Assembly: GCA_049644345.1 (NCBI GenBank)
Contig: JBARRS010000126.1
Span: forward strand, 1 to 23,160
Reading direction: 5' to 3'
Source of the DNA: JBARRS01 sp049644345
GTDB taxonomy: Bacteria > Actinomycetota > Thermoleophilia > Gaiellales > Gaiellaceae
Length of the DNA: 23,160 nt
In this document: piece after piece, positions 13,766-20,180 of the stretch
Numbering within the stretch: position 1 is the stretch's first letter
How the letters are laid out: each line of letters opens with the position of its first letter
Program-made: the position numbers and the translations under genes
Notes under the pieces: generated by a model
What the model was told of the DNA's origin: nothing
Databases searched by the model: none
The model's input: the letters and a program-made list of their open reading frames with translations, nothing else

Positions 13766-14805
13766 GCCGCCGGGATCGCCGCCACGCCCGGCAGCTCCTT
13801 CCCCTCGAGCAGCTCGAGTGCGGCGCCGCCGCCGGTCGAGACCCAGGAGATCCGGTCGGCGAGCCCGAGCTCCTCGACTGCGCGCACCGAGTCGCCGCCG
13901 CCGACGACCGAGTACGCGTCAGCGTCGGCTACTGCCTGCGCGACCGCTTTCGTTCCCTCGGCAAAGCGCGGCCACTCGAACACGCCCATTGGACCGTTCC
14001 AGAAGATCGTGCGCCCGCGCTCGATTTGAGCGGCGAACCTCGCGCGCGTCCCCGGCCCGATGTCGAGGCCGAGCCAGCCCTCGGGCAGGCTGTCGAATGG
14101 GAAGACCTCCGACTCGGCGTCCGCCTCGAGCGCCGCCGCACCCACGACGTCCGCGGGCAGCACGATCTCGAAGTCGAGCGGATTCTCCCGGCGGAGCTCC
14201 TCCGCCATCTTCCCACCGACGAGCACGGTGTCGGCGCGCCCGCCGAGGTTCCGTAGCACCCCGAGCTTGTCCTCGACCTTCGCGCCGCCGAGCACGAGGA
14301 CGTAAGGACGCTCCACCTCCCCGAGCAGCTTCCCGAGCTCCTCGAGCTCACGCTCGAGCAGCAGCCCCGCGTAAGCCGGCAGCACGTGCGCGACGCCCTC
14401 GGTCGAGGCATGCGCCCGATGGGCCGAGCCGAACGCATCGTTGACGTAGAGGTCGTAGTCGTCGGCGAGCTCGCGCGCGTACACGGGATCGTTCTTCGTC
14501 TCGCGCGGGTCGAAACGCGTGTTCTCGAGCACCCGGAGCCGTTCGTCCGGAAGCAGCTCGCGCAGGCGCTCCTCGACCGGCCGCATCGAGAACGCCGGGT
14601 CCGGCCCCTTCGGCCGTCCGAGGTGCGAGCAGACCGCGACCTCGTCCGCGCCGTGCTCGAGTAGGTGGCGGAGCGTCGGCAGCGCGGCTCGGATCCGCGT
14701 GTCGTCGGCGACCCGCCCGTCCTCGAGCGGGACGTTCAGGTCGGCGCGAACGACCACGCGCTTCCCCGCGACGTCCGCGTCGCGGACCGAGCGCGGCCGG
14801 CGCAC
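13762..14805 (-). CDS. pgk: Phosphoglycerate kinase, compact
   Basis: This enzyme transfers phosphate between 1,3-bisphosphoglycerate and ADP. Motifs are RADLNVPLEDG (20-30), SHLGRPKG (60-67), VNDAFGSAHRAHAST, GGAKVEDK (173-180), NGPMGVFE (270-277), GGGDS (302-306) and STGGGA (323-328). At 347 residues it is about 50 shorter than usual. One loss lies between the helix RPVEERLRELL and the strand LRVLENTRF, the other after VGGKMA, before FEIVLPADVV. The catalytic motifs are intact, so it should be active. The frame is open upstream into gap. The GTG at 14805, 2 bases after the gap stop, is the start that removes this overlap. The stop overlaps the next gene's ATG. Confidence 0.96.
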   Translation of the reverse strand: MRRPRSVRDADVAGKRVVVRADLNVPLEDGRVADDTRIRAALPTLRHLLEHGADEVAVCSHLGRPKGPDPAFSMRPVEERLRELLPDERLRVLENTRFDPRETKNDPVYARELADDYDLYVNDAFGSAHRAHASTEGVAHVLPAYAGLLLERELEELGKLLGEVERPYVLVLGGAKVEDKLGVLRNLGGRADTVLVGGKMAEELRRENPLDFEIVLPADVVGAAALEADAESEVFPFDSLPEGWLGLDIGPGTRARFAAQIERGRTIFWNGPMGVFEWPRFAEGTKAVAQAVADADAYSVVGGGDSVRAVEELGLADRISWVSTGGGAALELLEGKELPGVAAIPAA

Positions 14806-14807
14806 CC

Positions 14808-15833
14808 CTAGGCCGAGACCGCCGCCGGCAGCGTCGCCGCGACCTTCGCGACGAGATCGACGAGCCGGCAGCTGTAGCCCCACTCGTTGTCGTACCAGCC
14901 GAAGACCTTGACGAGGTCGCCGCTCGCCATCGTCAGCTCGCTGTCGTAGATACAGGAGTAGGACGACTGCTGGACGTCGGTCGAGACGATCGGCTCGTCC
15001 GAGAAGCGGAGGATCCCCTCGAAGCGGCCGTTGTCGGCCACCGAGCGGAACCGCTCGTTGACCTCGTCGGCCGTCACGTCCTGACCCACCCGGCAGACGA
15101 GGTCGACGATCGAGCCGGTCGGCACCGGCGCGCGGATCGCGATCCCGTCCACCTTCCCATGCAGCTCCGGCAGCACGAGCCCGATCGCACGGGCCGCACC
15201 GGTCGAGGTCGGGATCAGGTTGATCGCCGCCGCGCGCGCCCGCCGCAGGTCCTCGTGCGGCGCGTCGAGGATCTGCTGGTCGTTCGTGTACGCGTGGATC
15301 GTGGTCATGAACCCCAGCTCGATCGTGAACGCGTCGTGTACGACCTTCGCGAGCGGGGCGACGCAGTTCGTGGTGCAGGAGGCGTTCGAGATGACGTGGT
15401 GCGACTCGGGCTCGTACATGTCGTCGTTGACGCCGAGCACGATCGTCACGTCGGGATCGGTCGCGGGCGCCGAGATGACGACCTTCTTCGCGCCCGCCTC
15501 GAGGTGCTTCTGGGCGCCCTCCCGCTTCGTGAAGAAGCCCGTCGACTCGATCGCGATGTCGACGCCGAGGTCGCCCCAGGGCAGGCTCTCGGGATCGCGC
15601 TCGGCAAGCACCTGGAGCTCGTGGTCGCCGACGCGAATCTTGTCGCCATGCACCACCACGTCCTCCTGCAGCGTCCCGAGGATCGAGTCGTGACGGAGCA
15701 GGTGCGCCATCGTCTCGCCGTCGCCGAGGTCATTGAAGGCCACCACCTCGAAGTCCCCCCCACGCTGCAAGTAGGCCCGGAAGAAGTTCCGCCCGATTCG
15801 CCCGAACCCGTTGATGCCAACCCGAACAGCCAT
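14808..15833 (-). CDS. gap: Glyceraldehyde-3-phosphate dehydrogenase, type I
   Basis: This enzyme oxidises glyceraldehyde 3-phosphate to 1,3-bisphosphoglycerate. The 341-residue protein has the Rossmann motif GINGFGRIGR (6-15), Asp35 in FNDLGD (a sign of NAD preference), catalytic Cys153 in SNASCTTNC, and His180 in TTIHAYTND. The C-terminal WYDNEWGYSCRLVDL is also present. The ATG at 15833 has AGGGGG 4 bases upstream and gives the family N-terminus MAVRVGINGFG. A longer frame reaches 15932 but runs through the hairpin region. It is the first gene of gap-pgk-PLP enzyme-tpiA-gpmI. Confidence 0.98.
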   Translation of the reverse strand: MAVRVGINGFGRIGRNFFRAYLQRGGDFEVVAFNDLGDGETMAHLLRHDSILGTLQEDVVVHGDKIRVGDHELQVLAERDPESLPWGDLGVDIAIESTGFFTKREGAQKHLEAGAKKVVISAPATDPDVTIVLGVNDDMYEPESHHVISNASCTTNCVAPLAKVVHDAFTIELGFMTTIHAYTNDQQILDAPHEDLRRARAAAINLIPTSTGAARAIGLVLPELHGKVDGIAIRAPVPTGSIVDLVCRVGQDVTADEVNERFRSVADNGRFEGILRFSDEPIVSTDVQQSSYSCIYDSELTMASGDLVKVFGWYDNEWGYSCRLVDLVAKVAATLPAAVSA

Positions 15834-15859
15834 GAATCCCCCTAGTCGCTTGCCGACCG

Positions 15860-15865
15860 AGTCTA
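15860..15865 (-). promoter_or_regulatory. Candidate -10 box of the gap operon
   Basis: TAGACT on the minus strand lies 26 bases before the gap ATG, giving a short leader that carries the Shine-Dalgarno AGGGGG. A TTGACG stands only 9 bases upstream of it, too close to act as its -35. Confidence 0.4.
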
Positions 15866-15881
15866 TCGGCGGCGCGTCAAC

Positions 15882-15924
15882 AAAAAGGCGGGGGCGGGCC
15901 GGTCTCAAGCCCGAAAGGCCCGCC
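15882..15924 (-). terminator. Rho-independent terminator of the ogt-whiA transcript
   Basis: On the minus strand GGCGGGCC (15924-15917) pairs with GGCCCGCC (15900-15893). CCCGCC and then TTTTT (15886-15882) follow. An alternative pairing, GGCGGG with CCCGCC (15892-15887), ends exactly at the T-run. It would stop transcripts coming from whiA just before the gap promoter. Confidence 0.65.
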
Positions 15925-15948
15925 ACCTGCATCCGGCGGGGGCGGGCC
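15902..15948. repeat. Imperfect 47-bp direct repeat, copy 1
   Basis: It begins GTCTCAAGCCCGAA and ends GGCGGGGGCGGGCC, and differs from copy 2 at 3 of 47 positions. The ending 15-mer GGCGGGGGCGGGCCG also occurs alone at 15887-15901. Inside the copy GGCCCGCC and GGCGGGCC are inverted, so it can fold on itself. Confidence 0.85.
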
Positions 15949-15950
15949 GC

Positions 15951-15974
15951 GTCGGCGGCGCTTACGCCGCCGAC
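15951..15974. repeat. Perfect hairpin between the direct repeats
   Basis: GTCGGCGGCG and CGCCGCCGAC form a 10-bp stem with the 4-base loop CTTA. No T-run follows on either side, so it is not an obvious terminator. Confidence 0.8.
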
Positions 15975-15980
15975 ACTAGA

Positions 15981-16007
15981 GGCCGTGCGGGCTTAGCCCG
16001 TGCGGCC
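15981..16007. repeat. Second hairpin between the direct repeats
   Basis: GGCCGTGCGGGC and GCCCGTGCGGCC form a 12-bp stem around TTA if two adjacent G-U pairs are allowed. The wobble pairs suggest folding as RNA, because the DNA palindrome is imperfect there. Confidence 0.65.
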
Positions 16008-16054
16008 GTCTCAAGCCCGAACAGCCCGCCACCTGCCTCCGGCGGGGGCGGGCC
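16008..16054. repeat. Imperfect 47-bp direct repeat, copy 2
   Basis: This is the same unit as copy 1, 106 bases downstream, with changes at unit positions 15, 16 and 30. It is followed by a further 8-bp inverted repeat, CGGAGGGG (16054-16061) with CCCCTCCG (16081-16088). Confidence 0.85.
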
Positions 16055-16222
16055 GGAGGGGAAGCTCCGAGGACGACCTCCCCCTCCGCTTGATCGCGCT
16101 CCGGACCTTGGCGACGGACGGGGTCTGAATCCATCACCGGACGAGCGCGAACCCGCCGGACTGGGAGATTACGAAATCGGGGCTGTGAAAACCACTGCGT
16201 TCAAAGGGGTAAAAGGTTCCAG

Positions 16223-17143
16223 CTAGTTCTGTGCGAGCTGGACGAGCTTGCGCATTCGCCGGTACGCGGCCGCCTTGGAGGCGGGTGGCTTGCACTTGAG
16301 CGCCAACTCCCGCAGCGAGAGCGAGGGATGCTCGAGCCGAAGCTCCGCAATCTCCTGCAGCTGCGGCGGCAGCTCGGAAAGCCGGCGCTCCCGCTGAAGC
16401 TCCCGGACGGCCTCGAGCTGGACGTGGGCCGCGCGGCTCACGCGCACGAGGTTTGCGTGGTCGGCATTCGCGAGCCTGTTCGCGCGCGAACGGGTCTCCC
16501 CGACGACCGTACGCTCCTCGAGCGCGAGAGCGGCGTCGCTCGCGCCGGCCAGCGCAAGCGCATCGGCGATCCGGTCCATGCCCTTCGCGTACGCAAGGGC
16601 GTGCTCGCCGCGCCGGGTCACGCGCAACTCGACAGACTCCGCCGCGGCCGCTGCGGCGACGATCTCTGCACCTACGCGGCTCTCGCTGCGGATCTCCAGG
16701 TGCGGGGACGGCGGCGCGCTCACCGATCCCGCCGCGAGCAGCGCGCCGCGAAGGTAGGCCGCGCGGCAACACCCGCGGCCCAGGATCCGCTTCGGGGGCC
16801 GTTCGAGTGGCGCGAGGCTCGCACTCACGACTCCTGCCTCGATCAGGACCTGGAGCGCTCGGGCGTCGCCGTCGACGTGGAGCTCGTACCGCGTCTCCCG
16901 CCCGAAGGCGTGACGTCGATAGGCGCGGATCTCGGAGCGCACGCCGAACGAGCGGAGCAGACTGAAGGCGCGGCGTGCGACCGCCGACGAGACGACGTCG
17001 AGATGGAGCGAGACCTCGCCGCGGCCGCGCAGGTGGATTCGTCCCGCAAAGTGGAAAAGGGCCGAGAGCTCCGCCAGCCGGTCGCATGCGCGCGTGGGCG
17101 CGACCGCGGCGAGCTCGTTGCGGACCTCCTCAGAGAAGGACAC
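16223..17143 (-). CDS. whiA: Sporulation-type transcription regulator WhiA
   Basis: WhiA is a DNA-binding protein conserved in Gram-positive bacteria; in Streptomyces it controls sporulation division genes. The 306-residue protein starts SFSEEVRNELA and has a degenerate LAGLIDADG-homing-endonuclease-like domain (AELSALFHFAGRIHL, CCRAAYLRGALLAAGSVS). It continues with the motif NRLANADHANLVRVSRAAHVQ and a C-terminal helix-turn-helix (AELRLEHPSLSLRELALKCK). The GTG at 17143 gives the family N-terminus and overlaps ogt by 14 bases, so it is probably translated by coupling. gap, pgk and tpiA follow on the same strand, as in many actinobacteria, but rapZ and yvcK are not upstream. Confidence 0.95.
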   Translation of the reverse strand: MSFSEEVRNELAAVAPTRACDRLAELSALFHFAGRIHLRGRGEVSLHLDVVSSAVARRAFSLLRSFGVRSEIRAYRRHAFGRETRYELHVDGDARALQVLIEAGVVSASLAPLERPPKRILGRGCCRAAYLRGALLAAGSVSAPPSPHLEIRSESRVGAEIVAAAAAAESVELRVTRRGEHALAYAKGMDRIADALALAGASDAALALEERTVVGETRSRANRLANADHANLVRVSRAAHVQLEAVRELQRERRLSELPPQLQEIAELRLEHPSLSLRELALKCKPPASKAAAYRRMRKLVQLAQN

Positions 17144-17588
17144 CTTCGAGCTCGAGCAGGCGCTGCTTGTACTCCCGGCCGAATGAGCCGTAGGAACCGA
17201 GGCCCTCGGCCGCGACCACACGATGGCAAGGGATGAGGAGCGGATATCGGTTGTGCGCGCACACCGTCCCGACTGCCCGTTGGGCGTTCGGATGCCCTGA
17301 GAGAGCGGCGACCTCGCCGTACGTCGCAGTCTCGCCGTACGGGATGCTCCGCATCGCCCCGACCACGGCCCGCTGAAACGACGTGCACCACGAGAGGTCG
17401 ACCTCGACATCGCTGAACGCGTCCCGCTTCCCCCCGAAGTAGGCTCGCAGCCGCTCGGCAAGCGGGTGATCTGGATGCACGGCCGCGTCCTCTCGCGGCC
17501 GCGGCAGCTCGTGCCAGGCAAGCAGCCCGTCTTCGAATATGAGCTCGCCGACCCCCCAGCCTGCCGCCTCGTACGGGATCATCTGCAT
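17130..17588 (-). CDS. ogt: Methylated-DNA--protein-cysteine methyltransferase
   Basis: This suicide repair protein moves the alkyl group from O6-alkylguanine to its own cysteine. The 152-residue protein has a small N-terminal domain and the DNA-binding domain with SFQRAVVGAMRSIPYGETATYG. Then come the arginine-finger region HPNAQRAVG, the active site IPCHRVV (Cys121) and GSYGSFGREYKQRLLELEG. The frame is open to a GTG at 17636. The ATG at 17588 is preferred because TACGCT lies 7 bases upstream and the longer start would leave 16 bases to the divergent gene; ATG 17582 with GGAG is a near alternative. It overlaps whiA by 14 bases. Confidence 0.94.
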   Translation of the reverse strand: MQMIPYEAAGWGVGELIFEDGLLAWHELPRPREDAAVHPDHPLAERLRAYFGGKRDAFSDVEVDLSWCTSFQRAVVGAMRSIPYGETATYGEVAALSGHPNAQRAVGTVCAHNRYPLLIPCHRVVAAEGLGSYGSFGREYKQRLLELEGVLL

Positions 17589-17595
17589 CGACTCC

Positions 17596-17601
17596 AGCGT
17601 A
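17596..17601 (-). promoter_or_regulatory. -10 box for ogt-whiA, leaderless arrangement
   Basis: TACGCT ends 7 bases before the ATG at 17588. The same hexamer stands before uvrC at nearly the same distance. Confidence 0.45.
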
Positions 17602-17637
17602 CGCCAGGGGCTCCAACCCGAGCGGATGGCACTCACC

Positions 17638-17643
17638 TAGAAT
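17638..17643 (+). promoter_or_regulatory. -10 box for the P5C dehydrogenase gene
   Basis: TAGAAT lies 9 bases before the ATG at 17653, with no Shine-Dalgarno between them, so the mRNA is probably leaderless. It equals the box before tRNA-Gly. Confidence 0.5.
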
Positions 17644-17652
17644 CCAGCCCAG

Positions 17653-19314
17653 ATGAGCGCTCCGGGCATCTTCCGGCCGCCGAAGCCGCGCAACGAACCT
17701 GTCAAGGACTATGCGCCCGGCTCGCCCGAGCGCGAGGAGCTCAAACGGCGCCTCGACGAGATGCGCTCCGAGCGCCTCGACATCCCCTGCCTGATCGGAG
17801 GGGAGGAAGTCCGTACCGGCAACACGTTCCAGGCGGTGATGCCGCATGACAAGGATCACGTGCTCGCCGATGTACACACTGCCGGGCCGGCGGAGGTCGA
17901 GCGCGCCATCAAGGCGACCGCGGACGCCTGGGAAGACTGGCACCGGACACCGTGGGAGGAACGTGCGGCCGTCTTCCTCCGCGCCGCCGAGCTGCTAGCC
18001 GGCCCGTGGCGCTCGACGCTGAACGCGGCGACCATGCTGGGTCAGTCGAAGACGGCGCACCAGGCGGAGATCGACGCGGCCTGCGAGCTGATCGACTTCT
18101 GGCGCTTCAACGTCGAGTTCATGCTTCGGATCTACGAGCAGCAGCCGGAATCGGCGCCGGGGACGTGGAACCGGATGGAATACAGGCCGCTCGAGGGCTT
18201 CGTGCTCGCGATCTCGCCGTTCAACTTCACCGCGATCGCCGGCAACCTGCCGACGAGCCCGGCCCTCATGGGCAATACGGTGATCCTGAAGCCGGCCTCG
18301 ACCGCCGCCGTCTCCGCCTACTGGCTCATGCGGCTGCTCGAGGAAGCCGGGCTGCCGCCGGGCGTGATCAACCTCGTCTACGGGTCCGGCGCGGCGATCG
18401 GAGAGATCGCCCTCGACAGCGAGCATCTCGCCGGTGTCCACTTCACCGGCTCGACCGGGGTCTTCCACGCGATCTGGAAGACGATCGGCGACAACATCGA
18501 CAAATACCGAAACTACCCGCGCGTCGTGGGCGAGACCGGGGGCAAGGACTTCATCGTCGCGCATCCTTCCGCCGACGTCGACGCGGTCGCGACGGCGATC
18601 CTGCGCGGCTCGTTCGAGTACCAGGGACAGAAGTGCTCGGCGGCCTCGCGCGTCTACGCGCCCTCGAACCTCTGGCCCGAGCTGCGCGAGCGCCTCGTCG
18701 AGCAGGTGGCGACGATCAAGGTGGGCGACGTCGCAGACTTCTCGAACTTCATGGGCGCGGTGATCGACGACAAGTCGTTCGCTAAGCAGCGCGAGGCGAT
18801 CGACTACGCGCGCCACAACAATGCGGAGGTGATCGCCGGCGGCGGGACCGACGACAGCAAGGGCTACTTCGTCGAGCCGACGGTGATCGAGACCCACGAC
18901 CCGCACGACCGGCTGATGCGGGAGGAGTTCTTCGGTCCGATCGTCACCACGTACGTCTATCCGGAGAACGAGTGGGAGCAGACGCTCGAGCTCGTCGACG
19001 AGACCGCACCCTACGCGCTCACGGGCGCGATTTTCGCGCGCGAGCGCGAGGCGATCGAGGAGGCCGAGGAAGCCCTCCGCTATACCGCGGGCAACTTCTA
19101 CGTCAACGACAAGCCGACAGGCGCAGTTGTCGGGCAGCAGCCGTTCGGCGGCGGCCGCGCCTCGGGAACGAACGACAAGGCGGGCTCGATGTGGAACCTG
19201 ATCCGCTGGGTCAGCCCACGGACGATCAAGGAGACGCTCGAGCCGGCGCGCGACTACCGCTATCCGTTCCTGGCGCCCGACGGCGCCGACGGCTCAGGGC
19301 CGGACCGGCCCTAG
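17653..19314 (+). CDS. pruA: L-glutamate gamma-semialdehyde (1-pyrroline-5-carboxylate) dehydrogenase
   Basis: This enzyme oxidises glutamate semialdehyde to glutamate in proline and arginine catabolism, using NAD. The 553 residues match the stand-alone ALDH4 type. The domain shows FVLAISPFNFTAIAGNLP (cofactor site, about 183-200), ILKPAS, HFTGSTGVF, general base Glu294 in VGETGGKDF, nucleophile Cys328 in QGQKCSAASR, EEFFGPIVTTYVY and FGGGRASGTNDKAG. The N-terminal extension KPRNEPVKDYAPGS is typical of ALDH4. No proline dehydrogenase adjoins it. The stop TAG lies in CTAG, which on the other strand is the stop of the GNAT gene. Confidence 0.95.
   Translation: MSAPGIFRPPKPRNEPVKDYAPGSPEREELKRRLDEMRSERLDIPCLIGGEEVRTGNTFQAVMPHDKDHVLADVHTAGPAEVERAIKATADAWEDWHRTPWEERAAVFLRAAELLAGPWRSTLNAATMLGQSKTAHQAEIDAACELIDFWRFNVEFMLRIYEQQPESAPGTWNRMEYRPLEGFVLAISPFNFTAIAGNLPTSPALMGNTVILKPASTAAVSAYWLMRLLEEAGLPPGVINLVYGSGAAIGEIALDSEHLAGVHFTGSTGVFHAIWKTIGDNIDKYRNYPRVVGETGGKDFIVAHPSADVDAVATAILRGSFEYQGQKCSAASRVYAPSNLWPELRERLVEQVATIKVGDVADFSNFMGAVIDDKSFAKQREAIDYARHNNAEVIAGGGTDDSKGYFVEPTVIETHDPHDRLMREEFFGPIVTTYVYPENEWEQTLELVDETAPYALTGAIFAREREAIEEAEEALRYTAGNFYVNDKPTGAVVGQQPFGGGRASGTNDKAGSMWNLIRWVSPRTIKETLEPARDYRYPFLAPDGADGSGPDRP
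19296..19312. terminator. Hairpin at the convergent pruA/GNAT ends
   Basis: AGGGCCGG (19296-19303) and CCGGCCCT (19305-19312) are inverted repeats around one A; in RNA this gives at least six pairs with a 5-base loop. It covers the end of both genes and could act in both directions. There is no T-run. Confidence 0.45.
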
Positions 19315-19766
19315 CCGGACCCGAGCCGTGACCTGAGCTCGGCGACGGGCGCGGCCAACCGGTGCTCGATGAGGCGGAAGCCGAGGCGCTCCCATACCGA
19401 CCGGGCCACCTCGTTCGTGGCCACGACCTCCAGCACCAGGTCGGTCGCACCTCGTTCCGCAAGACCATCGGCAGCCGCCGAAAGAAGCTGCTTCGCGGCT
19501 CCACGCTCCCGCGCCTCGGGGCGAACGTACACGTACTCCATCCGAGCGACGCCCCGCACCGGCCCCGTCACCCACGCGAACCCGCTCGGGATCTCATCTT
19601 CGAGGCTGAGGAGGACAGCGCCGGCCGCCACTGCGGCTTTCGCGTCTGCACGCACATCCTCCCAGCGAGCCGGCTCACCGACGGGGTCCGGGATCTCCCG
19701 TTCGAACTCCTGCCAGAGCCGCCGAACGATGTCGAGATCGGCAGGTGTCGCGGGACGGACGATCAC
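19311..19766 (-). CDS. GNAT family N-acetyltransferase
   Basis: The 151-residue protein has the GNAT fold. The N-terminal strand-helix is VRPATPADLDIVRRLWQEFE, and the central strand GFAWVTG leads to MEYVYVRPEARERGAAKQLL. The pyrophosphate loop is RERGAA in place of the usual QxxGxG. EVVATNEVARSVWERLGF, the acetyl-CoA-side helix, follows. The substrate cannot be predicted. The GTG start lies 21 bases after the stop of the upstream small gene, so both are likely cotranscribed. It converges on pruA with a 4-base overlap. Confidence 0.9.
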   Translation of the reverse strand: MIVRPATPADLDIVRRLWQEFEREIPDPVGEPARWEDVRADAKAAVAAGAVLLSLEDEIPSGFAWVTGPVRGVARMEYVYVRPEARERGAAKQLLSAAADGLAERGATDLVLEVVATNEVARSVWERLGFRLIEHRLAAPVAELRSRLGSG

Positions 19767-19787
19767 GGAACGGTGGAGCGGCCGGCG

Positions 19788-20084
19788 CTACGAGACCGTG
19801 CGGTGCTCGAGCACCTCGTAGCCCTTGGCGCTCGGCGGAGGCAAGCCCGCGTCCTGGACCGCCTGCCGGATCTCGGGATCGTCGCCCATCCGGTGCCGGC
19901 CGTCCTCGCTGTCCCACATGTTGATGATCATGACCCCGTCCTCCGTTCGGATGACGGTCGACGAAACACCGCCGTACTCAGCCGCCTTTCGGCGCGCGAC
20001 CTCGTCGATGCCTTGCATCTTCTCCTTCAGCTCCTCCGGATCACCGGAGAACTCCATGATCGACACGACCACCGGCTCCGCCAT
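19788..20084 (-). CDS. Small protein with dimeric alpha/beta-barrel (ABM-like) pattern, function unknown
   Basis: The 98-residue protein alternates strands and helices in the order VVVSIMEFSG, a helix with EELKEKMQGIDEVARRKAAE, SSTVIRTEDGVMIINMWDSEDG, a second helix, then GYEVLEHRTV. This resembles antibiotic-biosynthesis-monooxygenase-like dimeric barrels, many of which have no known activity. No catalytic residue can be named. Of two ATG codons, 20084 is chosen because GGAAGGAG ends 5 bases before it; the other (20099) would lie upstream of that Shine-Dalgarno. It is placed between uvrC (96 bases upstream) and the GNAT gene. Confidence 0.72.
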   Translation of the reverse strand: MAEPVVVSIMEFSGDPEELKEKMQGIDEVARRKAAEYGGVSSTVIRTEDGVMIINMWDSEDGRHRMGDDPEIRQAVQDAGLPPPSAKGYEVLEHRTVS

Positions 20085-20180
20085 CTGAGCTCCTTCCATT
20101 CGAGGGACGAAGAAGGTACTACGCCCAAGCGGCCATGTGCAGCCTGGACGCCACCGCTATCAGGCACCGTCACGAGAGTG

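Larger units (their letters stand above)
15834..16222. other. 389-base non-coding stretch between whiA and gap
   Basis: This is the only long gap without a gene. From the gap side it holds the gap leader and candidate -10, the T-run terminator, the two 47-bp repeats with the hairpins between them, and another inverted repeat at 16054-16088. From about 16090 to 16222 I see only the tail of the whiA transcript, with no convincing open frame or RNA gene. Confidence 0.7.

Noticed and set aside
12653..14029. 458-codon frame opposite the PLP enzyme and pgk
   Set aside because: It runs across two recognised genes on the other strand and shows no motif.
14806..14883. Longer N-terminus for PGK starting at 14883
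   Set aside because: The extra residues mirror the end of gap in another frame; the family N-terminus is matched by the GTG at 14805.
15834..16222. CRISPR array in the repeat-rich gap
   Set aside because: Only two full repeat copies exist, 106 bases apart, with hairpins between them instead of spacers, and no cas gene is present.
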